Source: Mugil cephalus (taxonomy: Eukaryota > Chordata > Actinopteri > Mugiliformes > Mugilidae). Taken from it: DNA of 64,000 bases. The stretch lies in the NCBI RefSeq assembly GCF_022458985.1, contig NC_061781.1, forward strand, positions 9,513,501 to 9,577,500. Reading direction: 5' to 3'. The translations under genes were made by a program, and so were the position numbers. Below the pieces are notes generated by a model, which worked only from the letters and a program-made list of their open reading frames with translations, was not told the DNA's origin and ran no database searches. Of this stretch, positions 13,207 through 26,572 are shown piece by piece (position 1 is the stretch's first letter; the number at the start of each line of letters is the position of its first letter).

Positions 13207-14983
13207 GTAAGTTAAATGTGAGAGAGGTGGTTTGGCTTGTGGCCAAGACATTTTAAAAGGAGTCCTGTAAGATTTATTACAAACTAACGGATATAGAAGT
13301 CAGCATAGTACCTCTGGGCATAGCTCAGCTGTTCACAGCAGTAAGGGGAGCACAGACCTTTGCAAACCAAATGATTTACTTTTGTTAGACTTAATGTGTT
13401 TTATAAAAGAGAAGTTGCTGCCAGAATGTTGTTGAACCTGTCTTTTTTTTAATCTGGCATCTGTAAATGCAGGTTTCAACAGTCAGTGTTCATATGAGAG
13501 ACTCGTAGTAATCAGTTTTTGTTTGGTGGTATTGAAGCTGTATACAGGTGAGGCGGAGCAGAAGCAGCTGTCCGGCCTTAAGCAGCTTTAACTCAGTCAG
13601 CATCACTAATCTTTCCTCCAGGCTGAGCGGCCTCACAGGTGGGCCCTACACCCTCAGGGAGGTGCACCGTCGCTGACTGGTTGTGCCGTGTGTCTCTGCA
13701 CATCTCCTATGAGCATGTTTTTTTCTGGGCCCCATACAGAAAAGTCTGCCTTCTTAAAATACTGAACTACTAACCCACATAGCCAACACGGAGCAGCGAT
13801 CCAGTCAGTTTACCCGACACGGAGAAAGATTTATCTTTTATAAATACATGATAGTAGGCAGCTGATTGTGTAGAAAGAGTGAGGAATTGTTTAAATAGCT
13901 TTTGCATAGTGTTTAGGCTCATAGAAATAACATTTAATGTCGACTTTGAATAAACTGTTCTTATCAAATCAGTCGTAAGTTACACATGAGTCAGCACCAC
14001 AATGTGGTTGGCTGAAGGCGGGAACAGAAATATGCTGAATTCACTGAGGTGTTAAAAAAAAGAAATAAAAAGAAACTTTTCAGTTGTTGTACCTAAGCTT
14101 GACTTGTGTAACAAAATGTCTTCATCCTTCCTAAGGGTTAGAAGTGTGTGTGGAAACCTTTTAGTTTGTCCAGTTAGATTTATTCATTAAAAGTTGATTT
14201 GATAAAAGGAAAAATACAACAATGTGCACATGAAAATGAAAAAAAACAAAACAAAAAAAAATAATTAAGGCCACTTTAATTCCCAAATGTGTTTAGAGCC
14301 TTGGATTTGTGTTTCTAAATAATCCAAGTGTATATGTAAAGCTAATGCACAGAAAGGGTTGAGTGAACTCCATTTTGCTCTGTGAACCAAGGCCTCGGTT
14401 TAAACTTGAGTGAAAGTTTGTGGCGGCTCCACGTGACTCCAGGCACGCACAGAGAGAAGAGCGAGTGAAAGAAACGAGAACAAAGTTCATGGTAAATTTG
14501 GAAATGCTTCAGGTTGAGCCATCATGCCGTGGACGCTCCCTGTCAGCTGCTTGTGACCAAACAACGCACACTAACTGCAGCTCTTTGCACAACATCGAAC
14601 AGTTAAGAAATTCACATGGCCTGGAACGGTTTCCTTTGGTCTCGGATATTTGCCAAGCTTTGGTATTTGGGGGCTGACTTTCAAATTTGACAACCGCTGG
14701 ATGCTAAAAACAAGCCAATTTAAAGGGGAAGTGTGAGCATTTTAAAGATCCTCAGCATAACTCATTAATGCATCCGATGGCCGAGGGCAAAGATGCAAGC
14801 CCGTGGATTGGCTGCAGTTTATTGATCTGCAGTGTTACTACAGGCGAGCTTCAAGATTAAATATCAGTTAGATTCTAGGAACTGACTTCCTCATAAACCC
14901 GTTCACCTTCCTGCATATTCATAATTTAGGGAAGGCCGCAACCAAGTCCCATTTTTAAAACACAATGGCCTCTTGTGTTCAAC

Positions 14984-15029
<46 letters not shown>

Positions 15030-16893
15030 TTTGACCTTTCAAATAATATGTCACATCAACTGAAAAGTGCACTAGTGTAACTTTACACTCTAAGTCACTT
15101 GCCACACAGTATGAGCAAAGGTCACATCTGTAGTGTAATGCAGGGACGTCTGTGTGGACGTTTGGACTGATGGTCAGAGTCGTCAGGTAATATATGATGA
15201 CAGGCGATAGTATTTCAACATTTGTGGTTGTCGTCCTGGGAGACTGAGCTGAAAGTCTGTGAGGGGATTGATTGTTCTGGATAAGACTTGTTGACTACCC
15301 CCAATAACCCGTTTCATTAAAACGCTCCTTGCAGAAAACACGGTGCAGACTCGAGGGAGCATTTGGTGGCGATGCAGTGTGATGGGCGACTCTCACACCT
15401 CATGTTTCTGGGTTTTTGCTCATTAACCACTGTTAACCGCTGTCGAGATTTGAAGACACAAGGAACGAGTTGTTTAATGCTGAACAAGAAGACGCCTGTG
15501 ACTGAAGACTGTTATGTCAGTGGGTCACATGGCAGACAGGCAGGCAGACGTTCGCCTTTCCCTTGTTGTCCAGCGTGCAGACAGCCTCCTTTTGTTGATA
15601 TGCTGAGACATTTGTGGCTTTTGTCTGCACATACGATTGTGTTGTTATCATCACGTTGTCGTCATTGCAGTCCTTACTGTATAACTCTAACATTCAATAT
15701 TATGATTTATGCAATAGAGCAGTAGTATGATTATACAATTAAGTGCTTCTAGTCTCTATTCACTGATGAACCACTTTTTTGTGGGCGTAGTGAATCAAAA
15801 TAAAGAATTAGCTTAATTGTGTTTAGAAAAGTGCCCGGAACAAACACCAATTACAGAAGACCTAATGTGATGTTGACCGAAGCGGATGGAAACTCTAGCC
15901 AGCCCAAGTAGCTCGGGGCGTCTACAGATCACAGATTAAAATTGTTTCTCAGAACGGCTTTAAACTGGCTTGACCTACACTTTAATGGGCTTTGGTGCAG
16001 ATGTGGGAACAGCCAATTCAAACCTAGTTAACCTGTGGTCATCCTTATTGATAACCAGTGATAGCAGATGACACTTGAAACAAAAATATTTGTTGTTATT
16101 GTGAACAGCGTCATGGAGACTGTAGAGTGACCTGTCATCTAGAGCTCTGTTTTAACAACATCTCCTGTTTTTACTGGAGAAACTGTCTCTACAGAATCCG
16201 CTCCGTCTTTTCCTCGTTCATTAATTATTATTTGCTGCTTCTTATTATTATTCAGCCAATTCCAGCACGAGTACTTTGCACGAACAGAAATCCCCTGGAC
16301 TGCTCCCTCGTCTGTTTCAGAGCTCCCAGTGAAACACAGTTAGACTCTGACCCAGAGACAATCAGATGTTTCCAGTCCACCTGTGGGAGGATAATGGAGA
16401 ACCCGAAAGACGCTCTCACGAGCCCAGACAGCCTGAAAGATGTAGTGCTCCGAACGGGCTCCTGGCAGAACATCTCGGGCTGCAGCTGTTCATTACTTTC
16501 AAGATCAATGTTGCCTTCGTGAAGATCATTCTTTCTGCCTTGCAGTCCAGAAGCCAAAGGCCTTTTTTTCTTTTAAGTAAACTGAGCAGCAGAGTCTCAC
16601 ATTTGTTAAGCTGTCGGGATGGTTTTGAATTATAATCAACCCCGCTGCTAGTCAAAAAAATATGGTGAATATATTACTTGCCTTATAAGGCTGTCACACA
16701 TGCTGCCCTGCAAACCAAACTAAGACTAACAGAGGCTATAATCCAACCTTATTTTACTATTGGTTTACATGAATTGACCTCTTTGATTAACCAAACACAG
16801 TAATTCTTTTATTGTACCGTTAGCTCAACCTTTTTCCTGCTGTCTTTCAGGTCTGTGATACTGGCTGAAGGACCGTGTAAACGCGGCTTGTAA
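13124..16893 (+). CDS. putative 41-residue single-pass membrane micropeptide (spliced uORF in agpat3 leader)
   Basis: Joining 13124-13206 to 16851-16893 gives a 126-nt frame: 41 codons and TAA at 16891-16893. The product begins MLNQSAV, continues with a hydrophobic stretch of about 23 residues (MIFTGICGALVVMAMAYY at its core), then a short tail ending AEGPCKRGL. That is the layout of a one-pass membrane peptide, comparable in size to the OST4-type microproteins, though I do not recognise the sequence. If the donor is not used, the frame stops two codons further as a 28-residue peptide. The agpat3 start codon lies downstream in another exon, so the mRNA would be a uORF transcript. Alternative explanation: a chance frame with no product. 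Confidence 0.3.
13207..16850. other. agpat3 leader intron, second part
   Basis: No exon recognised. Contains a 43-base poly-T tract at 14986-15028 and A-rich stretches near 14240. Open frames at 15363-15725 and 16127-16522 lack recognisable protein features and look like chance. Confidence 0.4.
14986..15028. repeat. poly-T tract
   Basis: Forty-three consecutive T. It could be the reverse-strand poly-A tail of an old retroposed sequence, but no recognisable body adjoins it. Confidence 0.9.
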
Positions 16894-16908
16894 ACGGATT
16901 CCACCGTG
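16851..16908 (+). other. agpat3: candidate agpat3 leader exon
   Basis: A strong acceptor (tttttcctgctgtctttcag, ending 16850) opens a 58-nt exon that closes before gtaaga at 16909. It contains the stop of the upstream micropeptide frame (16891-16893). It lies 190 bp upstream of the exon that holds the agpat3 start. Confidence 0.5.
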
Positions 16909-17151
16909 GTAAGAATCACTTTTGCCTGTTTGATTTTCCTAAAGAATGTTTTCCAACAGAACAGCGTACATAAATGGGTCACAACCGCTTATAGATCCCA
17001 TTCTGTCGATCAAGTCCTCTTGTCTCTTGAGCTCTTTTGCTTTCTTTTGACTCTCTTTCTCTCGGTGAAGTTGTCCTCGTGTCTTTGCTGTCCCTCAGGT
17101 TGGTCGTTGTGTATAGAGAGGAGCCCTCTCCACTCTCCAGGCTCCTCAGCC

Positions 17152-20100
17152 ATGGCTCTGCTGGCCTACCTGAAGAGCCTGTTCATCCTGCAGTTGCTGA
17201 TGGGCTTCGTGTTTGTGGTGAGCGGGCTCATCATCAACTTCATTCAGCTGTGCACCTGCATCCTCTGGCCGATCAACAAACAGCTGTACCGCAGAATCAA
17301 CTGCCGGCTCTCCTACTCCCTCTGGAGCCGTGAGTATAAGATATTCCTGTCCGTTCCTGTAGATTATTTTTATCACTTGAAATGTGTAGATTAAAGACCA
17401 GACAGAACAGATACAGGCGAAACTATTTCCATTTACTATCCAGTCTCTCTTTCTCTAATTGAATATCTCGGTATTCAGTGTAACAGGGGACTTGTGATCA
17501 TCTTTACTCCTGATGATAGATTCCCCTGGAGGCTTGGAGAGTTAAGATTGCATGAAAGCTGTTGCCACCCCCCTTTAGAAAGTGTCTCGTTTGGTAGAGT
17601 GTCTTTATACACAGACTTTTTTTCCCTGTTTACTTTCCACATAGAGGAGACACACTGTTACAGAGATTTATCTCTTGAGATTAGTGTTCATGTCCTTGGG
17701 TTCAAGACACCGTCATGGCCTCAGTGCAATCTCTGTGGTTTGGCAACAGCGTTGAGGGATTTACATTTGGGAGCACTGTGAGCCAGGTGACTTACAACCA
17801 GGCGATGGGCTGTGAGTTAACCCAACACACGCATGAGAAGAAGGTAAAATCCTTCACACTCAGCCGCCGGATCTTCCACTTTGTCCAGCAGTTGCATTGC
17901 CACTGTTTGGATTTCAAGAGCTGTCAACCATCATGGTGAACCAGTGTAATTATCTACGTAAACTAAAAACTCAAACAGATTAGACGATCATGTTCTGTGT
18001 CAGTGTCACAGTGGCAGATTGGAGCGTGAATCACGGGGCAACTAAAAGATATATCATTAAAACGCTTTGTGCTTATGCTTCAGTGTTTCTGTGTCAGAGT
18101 GTTGTACCTTCCTAACGCCCTCTGCTGTGTTGTTGCAGAGCTGGTGATGCTGCTGGAGTGGTGGTCAGGCACAGAGTGCACCCTATACACTGACCAGGCT
18201 ACGGTGGACAAGTTTGGCAAAGAGCATGTCATCATCATCCTCAACCACAACTTTGAGATAGACTTCCTGTGCGGCTGGACCATGTGTGAAAGATACGGCG
18301 TCTTAGGGGTCAGTCAAACGGCAAACAACCCACATCTTCAAAGCTTGTCAGCATTATGCTCTTAATGACTTCCGTCCCACAAAAAGAAAAAAAATCTATT
18401 ATCATCATGATTAAAAACGTGTACCTTTCTTTCCTCTATAGAGTTCAAAAGTGCTAGCCAAACATGAGCTACTAAAGGTTCCTCTAATTGGCTGGACCTG
18501 GTACTTTCTAGAAATCGTTTTCTGTAAGAGAAAGTGGGAAGAGGACCGGGAAACTGTCTTCAAAGGACTGAGCAGGCTCAAGGACTATCCTGAATGTATG
18601 TGGGTAGGTGAAATCTGTTAACTCTGGCCTCTACTTACTTAAGTATTACACATCACAAACAATGTGATTTATCTACAAAAGAACAGTGTGTTACAACCAG
18701 GGTACCACTCCTGTCGCTTTAGTCATCATTGATAAATAGCGTAAAAAGCCTCCATTTCACAATCGGAGCGAACAGCAATGAGACAGAGCTGATGTCTCAC
18801 CCATTTGGTGTGAGTTGTAGTTTCTTCCTGTCTGCTTTCTCCCTTTCAAACTGTTTTGCTAAACGTGTTCGTCTTCTTGATCTTACCAACTGTGCATGCA
18901 GATTAATACATTAATCGTAATAAAAAGTTATGATAAACTGATGAATCTTTTGTAAGGAAAACAGGTTTTCCTTCCTAAACGGGAGAAGCGAAGCCGCAGT
19001 TGCTGCCCTTTGACACAGTTTCTTTTAGATTGATCTTGGCAGTAACGCACATTGTCAGCTCCAAGCACGCCAGCTGCATTTGATATGTCTCAACAGGAGG
19101 GTTGCGGGTTTATTTATTTATTTTATATTTTTTTCCTGTGAAACTTCACTGTGCATGAACAGTCTGCAGCGACATTCTCCCTCCGCCGGGACGAACACCA
19201 CCTCTTTTCTCTCTAACGAGTGACTTACCTGACGACAGCAGAGCCCGCTGTTTGTTCACCTTTTCCCAACGTGTGAGAAATCCGTTACAGATTTTCAGTG
19301 ACTCGGGCCGAGCTTAAGCAGATCACCAGCTGATCTAATTACACCACAAGTCAAGCGTCAGGTCACTGCTAATGGCGTTGCTTTTTATGTGTCAAGATAA
19401 ACAACCTAAACAATGTTTGGTGAGCCGCCATCCACCTGTCTGTTTGAATACCAGAGCGATAAGAGTGCAGTTTTATTTTAGCATAGTGCTACAGCGAGGC
19501 AGTGGACTGGACGAGAGAAAAGAGGTCACCTCAAGCCGGGCGTTTTTTTTTTTGTTTTTTTTTTGTGTGTGAATCAACACTGTTCCTCTCTCTACACAGT
19601 TTCTGCTGTATTGTGAGGGCACCCGCTTCACAGAGAAGAAGCACCAAATCAGCATGCAGGTCGCAGAAAGTAAAGGCCTGCCCAAGCTCAAATATCACCT
19701 ATTGCCCCGAACCAAAGGATTCACCACCACTCTGCAGTGTCTAAAGGGCACAGGTGGGGAACATAAACACGCAGTTCACTACGTTCAAAATGCATGTTTT
19801 CTCTTCTTTTTTTCCTCATTTTCCTCATTTTCTCTCTCTCGCAGTAAAGGCTGTGTATGATGTGACACTAAACTTCAAAGACAACCAAACTCCCACTCTC
19901 TTGGGGATCGTGAACGGCAAGAAATACAAAGCTGACTTGAGTGTGAGGTGAGTGCGGCCACCGTTTACTCTGGAATCAGCCGCTTTTGTAACAATGATGC
20001 GTGGCTCTGCCAGCTGCGCCGAGATTGTTCAAATGGAAAATGTTGAATACGTCGTGAGCTCTGTGGCTTCCTTTGAGTTGTGTTTTGTCCTACAGCAATT

Positions 20101-22155
20101 AAAGAGACAGTAAGATTGGCTGGACTCCCGGCTCGTTAAAGGCTCCAGTACAGTAACTCTGATGGCTGGGGCGCTCCTTAGAGAAAAGGGTCGGGAAAAG
20201 CTTGGCTCAAACTGCAGTGGCTGAGAAAAGTATTTTGTTAGAACTGAATTATAGAAATTCAGTTTCTAGATGTCCTGTACCATAAAAAGAAAACTCAATA
20301 CTGAAGGACACTTAATTCCAGTTTCGTGGTAACAGGTTAGTAGAGGCATAACAAGACTTTCACTCTTCAAAGAAAAGGAAAAAAAAAAAAAAAGGTCAGT
20401 GTAGATGAGAGGTTTAGGGAGTCCTCTGGTGGTCAGAAGCCGCCACTGCAGGGCGCTATTGACGCATTAATTATTAGAGCTCCAGAAGAAAATGGAAAAT
20501 GTTGGTGGGTGTGAGTCATGTTGGGATGTGAGGGATCAGGAAACTATGGTTCGTCCTGTTCTCCATTACACTGTAACAGACTCCAGAGTGCAAACTGTTA
20601 AAGAGAGAGTGAATGAATTGTCTGGTTGTTATTCTTATTGATATTATGTGAATTCGACATTGCTTTAAACCAGGGGTCTGCAACGTTTTTCAGACCACAG
20701 ACTCCCAAACCGATGGTGAGATTAAGTAGAGACCCCCTGTGTGTTTTATACTAAACTCAACCTATACATTATTGTTATCATTTTGCATTCAATATTAAGC
20801 TATTGAAATAATGCACACGTATATTCAAATATGAATTTTTTTTTTTTATTTCAAACATGTGCAACAGCCTTGCAACTGCTGTGAACATAAACATACTTGA
20901 CATAAACATACATGCAAACATGAGATTTCACCTGGGGACTGAATAGGCTAGAATTTGTGGGGGGAAATTAAAAAATATGTATAAAAAATGTCTAATCAAC
21001 CAAAGATTTTGCACGCACCCCTTGCAGTACTTCCACATTCCCCCTAGGGGTCACGGACTTATGCTTTAAAATCTTTTGACGTTTTTTTTGCTTAGCCATT
21101 TTTTTTCTTGCTGTTCTGTGCGAGAGATGCCCTTCAAATACATTAATTCTGGACATAAAATTTGAGTGGCAGAAAAATGAACAAGAGTAAAAAGGCTGAA
21201 GTTCTGTCCCAGCTTTAGTGTTTATGTTTTCTAAACCGTATATAACCCTGTAGCCACTATTCAGTTTTATCATCATCAACATCTACTCTTCCAGGCGGTT
21301 CCCTGTAGAGGAAATACCAGATGATGAGAAGGAGTGCGCCACCTGGCTGCACAAGCTCTACCAGGAGAAGGTAAGGCCACAATAAGGGCACAGTCCAGGA
21401 CTACAATCAAAGCATATATGGAGAGATAGGATTTTTTTACAGACCAAAGCCAGTGGTCTCTGAATAATGTAACATTGAAATCACGCTAGTAGTGCAGAAA
21501 GTAATCAGTCATTTTGATTGAGAAAAGACTGATCTCATTTTATATCCACTTCTGTCATATTTCTAACTTTAATAGTGACTCTGTTATATAGCATTCTGAT
21601 GACACAGTAATTCAGTTTAAATCAATAACATCATTGAATACAGTGCCAACTAGTTCTTCTCTTTATCCTCAGGATGCCTTACAGGAAATGTACAACAAGG
21701 AAGGCAAGTTCCCCGGACCCACAATTATCCCCCCGCGCCGACTTTGGACACTGCTCAACTTCCTATTTTGGGCCACCCTGCTGCTCTCGCCCCTCATCAA
21801 CTTTGCTTGCGGCGTGGCCGTCAGCGGCTCCCCCCTCCTCATCATCGGCTTCATCATCTTCCTCATCATCGGTAGGTAAAAGCCGCACCAGCGGCTTCCG
21901 GGAAGAAAACCGATGCAGCTTCTTTCTTTTTGACCTTTCCCAGGGCTTTAAAATGGCGTGACATTCCAAGCTCCTCAAATTACCTGAAGGCCTATTTTAC
22001 CTTTTGTACTGCTGCCTGCACTCGCTCATCTCCTTTTTTTTGTCTCTTTTGTTATCTCCCCAGCCTCCATAGCCATCCGCCGGCTCATAGGGGTCACCGA
22101 GGTGAAGAAAACAGGCTCCAGTTATGGCAACCAGGAGGCTAAGAAGCAAAACTAA
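17152..22155 (+). CDS. agpat3: 1-acylglycerol-3-phosphate O-acyltransferase 3 (LPAAT-gamma), 8 coding exons
   Basis: ER/Golgi membrane acyltransferase that converts lysophosphatidic acid to phosphatidic acid using acyl-CoA. Coding exons: 17152-17329, 18139-18308, 18442-18603, 19600-19753, 19845-19947, 21295-21370, 21673-21871, 22064-22155. All have GT/AG borders and matching phase, giving 1134 nt (377 residues; human 376). The first coding exon probably starts at 17099 after 'ccctcag'. There is an N-terminal membrane segment at about residues 10-35. The catalytic NHNFEID box (HX4D) is at 95-101 and the EGTR glycerol-phosphate box at 176-179, followed by LPRTKGF. Two hydrophobic segments lie at about 307-327 and 332-352. 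The C-terminus KKQN is a KKXX-type ER retrieval signal, matching KKKE in human. The ATG is the first in the exon and aligns with the vertebrate start. Confidence 0.95.
20671..21070. mobile_element. hAT-type non-autonomous element in agpat3 intron
   Basis: It begins CAGGGGTCTGCAACGTTTTT and ends near 'ccccctaggggtcacgg', the usual termini of a common teleost hAT family with CAGGGGTC ends. The interior is AT-rich with no coding capacity. The right boundary is approximate. Confidence 0.6.
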
Positions 22156-25100
22156 AATGTGTCACCCCCTCCCGTGTATGGCCGTTAGTGTGCGGCGCCC
22201 TGCGGTGTCTCACCTCTACCCAACTCCATTCTCCTCCTACTGTCGAGTCAGTTGGTAGGTCGGGGAGGAGACGCAGCTGTGAAAACATAATAGAGACCAG
22301 AGTTAAAAACTGTAATGGCACGAGAGTGAGTGAGAGACAATGTAGAGGTTCAGGGATTTAAGCTCTCTGGTGTATCACAGACCATAAAGAGGGGGAGTAC
22401 CGTATTCCCCTGCATCTTTCTTAGCCCACTAAGCCCCCATCCAAGTCCTTTTGCATTGCAGCAAAAACCCGAGGTTAAGCTCTTAACACATCTGAGGTCA
22501 CCTGGGCTTCCATTCAGCCCATTTTCTCCTTCCTGTCACAGTCGTCCACCAATCAGAGTGGAGACTTACAGATTCTTTTTGCCCCCACTCTATTGGATCT
22601 AACCTCCATCTGGGGCATTACCGCATCAGTAATCTCTAACATGCAGGGCGTCTCCCTGCTTTTTCTTACCAAGTGGGACTTGTAATGGGAATCGGTGCCT
22701 TGAGGCCCAGCCTGGTTTTTCCTTAACGGAGTCATTTCACCCAAATCACGCAAAATTTACCCTTTTACCTCTATGTGTGTGTGTGTGTGTGTGTGTATGT
22801 AGCCAGGTGGATAGATATGGTTTTTATATGGCCAAGGTCTGAGATATCAGCCTCTCAGACTTTTACTACTACACCTCGACAATGAAGGTCAGTACATTTT
22901 CTTAACGGTGCACATGTCGTTTTAAAAGTACGTGACAGAAGAAATGTTGAATGTAAAAAATCTGTCAGTAGCTGGAACAGCGTTTCTGAAACAAGAGACT
23001 TTTCAAGGAAACATCCTCATTGTATTGTGGCTTAGCAGCAGAAGTCTCAGTGCGGATATCTCAAAATATAAATACTGTATCTTCTTTAGGGCTAGGTAAT
23101 GTAAAGGTTAAACGGCAAATTTGATTTCATTCTTGTGATTTTGGTGTACTGGTCCCTTAACATCCTTGTGTGGAGCGGCTGGTGTCTGTTAAACTACAAC
23201 AAGGGCTTTGAGTGTGAAAACCGTCCTTATCAAGGACACCTACCATCTGTTACAGGTCTCATTTTCCCAGCCCGCAGCACCAAACCCCAGACACATTTGG
23301 ACGTTATTTTCCCCAATTTTTATTCCTGTTTTCAAATTTAGCAAATTGGCCAACACGTTCACATCACATTCACTGACCTCCCACGTCGTAACAGCAGTCC
23401 CAGTCCAAACACCTGAAGCAGCTCAACACACCATCCCTATCCCACGGTGCCAGTCACGACAGTCCAAATGCAGCTCACCGTTTGATGATCTGTTGAATTG
23501 GCCGAGTGGTCAAATTCCAGAAAAGGGTCCCAAACTGTCTTCATGTAGCCACACAGCTGTTAGCATATTACTTTGCTCTCCAGAAATAGACTGTAGTAGA
23601 GATATTTTAACCTTTGCCTTAAATCAAGCTTGCTCAGGCAAGGGATCGCTTATTCGCCACCCCTTTAAAACAGCACCCACTTCTTACCTCTGTGATGTCT
23701 GGATACTCGCCCTCTATTCCTCTCATTACAACAATGCATGGTGGAGTAGCATGCATTCATTTGGTTTGTTCACCAACACGAGGGAATCATTTAAAACCCA
23801 CTTAGAGTAGATGTCTAGGAAGGTTTTTTTGTTTTTTTTTATAAAGGTAACTTCACATTGTTGGTGCAGGTTCATACATGTCACAATTCAAGAATGGGTC
23901 ATCTGTGACTTATTTTTAATTGTGTCTCAAGTCAAATGTTCGTCCCCCCCGGTGTGAGGAGCCACATCATCCTGGTCCAAAACTCAACTATAGCGAGATG
24001 TGGCATGCTCTCTTCTCCACTTCCCGTGCCACGTGTAGTTTAAATCATGCATTTTGTTTCGTTGGCTTCATTTTTTTTTTGTTTGTTTGTTTCTTTCTGG
24101 GAGGGGGGGCATCACTCCTCAGCAGCTGTATGTTTTGTAGTCTATCTCAAACCAGACAGATTTCATGCAAGCCTTAATTAGTGCTGCTTCATTTTTGTGT
24201 GAAAGTGTAGAAGCTAACCCCTGTGGTAGCGTGGGTTTGGATGTTAAAATACAAGTTCACCGGTACAGTTTGCAAGTTGTTGGGATTAGTTGCTTGATTT
24301 CAAATTTTAACATAAAGAAATAAAGATTAATGAGAACGGTTAGTCTGCTCACATTTTTTACACAAAACTACTTTGAGTTGCTTTACCTCAGATATTTGTG
24401 AAAAGTTTAGGATCCCCTATAACATCAGATCAAATCCTGTCCTCCAACAAAAACTGTGTTCCAAAGTAAAAAAGGCTGCTGAGAAGTTCAAACCAGTGCT
24501 TGGAAATTCTTGTTACACTGGATGTTTTTCTTTCTTTCTTTCTTTTTTTTTTTTTATTCACTTAAGAATTTAACTTCCATTTGTGAATTCTGATCAACGC
24601 CACCTTAGACGCATCAGTTTTTAAACATAATCTGGTTAACGGCACCTCTAGCAGCAGCTTTTCTTTTGTTTTCTACAACTCTTTTTATGTTTTCTTCAAC
24701 TTAAACACTTGGGACTATTAAAGGATTTAATCACAAAGCAACTCTTTTGACTTCTTTCCATTTGTGTGAGTTTCTCTGTGCGCGCAGCAGTTGAGGTCCA
24801 ATAAATGTAGCTCAGTGTGATGCCGGGGGTAGAAGAAGCCACACGTTTCCTCCACTCATCTCTTCTTCTCTTCCATCAACAGAGCCATTAACTCAGACGC
24901 ACATCAACATCCTCCATTCATCATGACGCATCGACACCTTTCAATTGAGAAATAGGGAAAAAAAATAAAAATACACGTGTGAAATGATGTGGCGACTGTA
25001 AGCAAAATATGTACATAACACACATGATGAATGTCACGCTCACTTTTAGAAATTGTAGAAATGTACTTAGCTGCTCTTTAGACCATTTGAATGACACATT

Positions 25101-25520
25101 AACCATCAGATATCCGCAGGACACTCTGGATATTGACTGTACAAATATGTACATAATGTAAATGACGCTCGGTTATGAAAATGACAGAAGAGCTCCTCTG
25201 TTATTTTACAGTCGTTCTTTTGAATGAAAAGACTTAAGTTGAGCTGTCCCGCTGGGTGCAGTTCACAAAGCTTACTGTACTAAACAATGCAAAGCTGTAA
25301 ATACCTTCAGCGACGAAACCACAGAAGGCTGAAGTCAGCGATGATGCTTACAAAGCATTTTTCAGACTTTGTAAATTGATCCTGGTTTCTTACTGTAGTC
25401 ACTTACTTTTTTGCATGATGTGCATTATTGCACAGTCACTGAATTGAGTTCATTCTGACTCAGGGACTCTTTTACAGACTGGCAATGCAACAGCTGTGGC
25501 ATTAACTCTGAATAAACAGG
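22156..25520 (+). other. agpat3: agpat3 3' UTR and downstream flank
   Basis: Long non-coding stretch after the agpat3 stop, with AATAAA hexamers at 24319-24324, 24800-24805 and 25511-25516. A long 3' UTR is usual for vertebrate AGPAT3, so much of this is probably transcribed. It includes a short GT run near 22773-22797. The 200-codon open frame at 23208-23810 has no recognisable domain and is not called. Confidence 0.45.
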
Positions 25521-25941
25521 CTTTCTTGGGAAGCTAAGCTGAAAGAGTGTGATTCTTGCTTTACGTAAACACTATACTGTGCAACATGTTTTTGTACATG
25601 TAAGACCACTGTTACCCTCCACAGGAGCAGACCCCAGCCATTAAAGGCCTCTCTCTCATTGGCTAACCTTAATGTTGATGAATCAGGAGAACACTGAACA
25701 ACCACGGTGTGCATGGAAGAGAAGAGAGGAAGTACAAGGCCACGGCTTTCCAAAGAACAAGATTATTGCTTTGGACTGGCCTAAGGACATGTGGTGAGGA
25801 AACCCACCAACTTCCAATCTCTTCTTTTCTTTGTTCACTTTCAGGATTTTTGATATTTTGAGTCATTTTTATGCAGAAATGAAAGGTGCAAAACTGTGCT
25901 GAAATGCACTAGTAAAGGCAAGAGTGGTGCAGGATTCAAAC

Positions 25942-26572
25942 CAGTGACGTTCGATACCACCGATCTTTACGATACGATACGGAGTATGATTCAGACTGTT
26001 ATCGGCGATACCGATCTGATATCGATACCTTGTGCAAATGCACCCCAATGTGTCTGGTAAATCTAAAAAAAAAAATTGTGTATTTCAAATCATAGCTTCA
26101 CAAAGACATCAGAATAATTTATTTTAGGTATATTGAGATAGTGGTCTCATGTACTGTGTAGCTTAGCTAATACAACAACAGAAAAACCAGAGGACACAAT
26201 CGTATAACATGTGAAAATGCTGTTTCAAACACTAAAAAAAGAAATAAGTAATCAGACCGTGAAAATAAATGATTGTTTAACTGATAAAAACTACTATAAA
26301 ATGAAAATTTGCAGGCATCTTAATTCTGACACTGTGCTCCTCTTCTGTCCTCCTCATCATGAATGGCTCTTATTCTGTGTTGTGGTTTAACCTGAGGTGT
26401 TATTAGAAGGGCGGTTGTGTTGCCACAACACAGTAATTTAGTTACATTCCACTGTGTTCCTACATTATCTTGAATGACTGAGGTGTCGAAAGTATCTATT
26501 TTGATTTGAGAATCAATTTACGAGCCTGGTATCAGAAGTATCAGTATTTCAGTATTGATCCACACATCACTA
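25942..26572. mobile_element. hAT-type non-autonomous element with 8-bp target duplication
   Basis: The left end CAGTGACGTTCGATACC and the right end (reverse complement TAGTGATGTGTGGATCAAT) are imperfect inverted repeats of the CAGTG class. The interior near both ends is rich in GATAC/GTATC motifs typical of these hAT elements. The flanking 8-mers attcaaac (25934-25941) and attcactt (26573-26580) look like a degraded target duplication. About 631 bp, no coding capacity. Confidence 0.65.

Noticed and set aside
23208-23810. 200-codon open frame in the agpat3 3' region
   Set aside because: It starts at a non-ATG codon, has no recognisable domain, its composition looks non-coding, and it lies in the probable 3' UTR.
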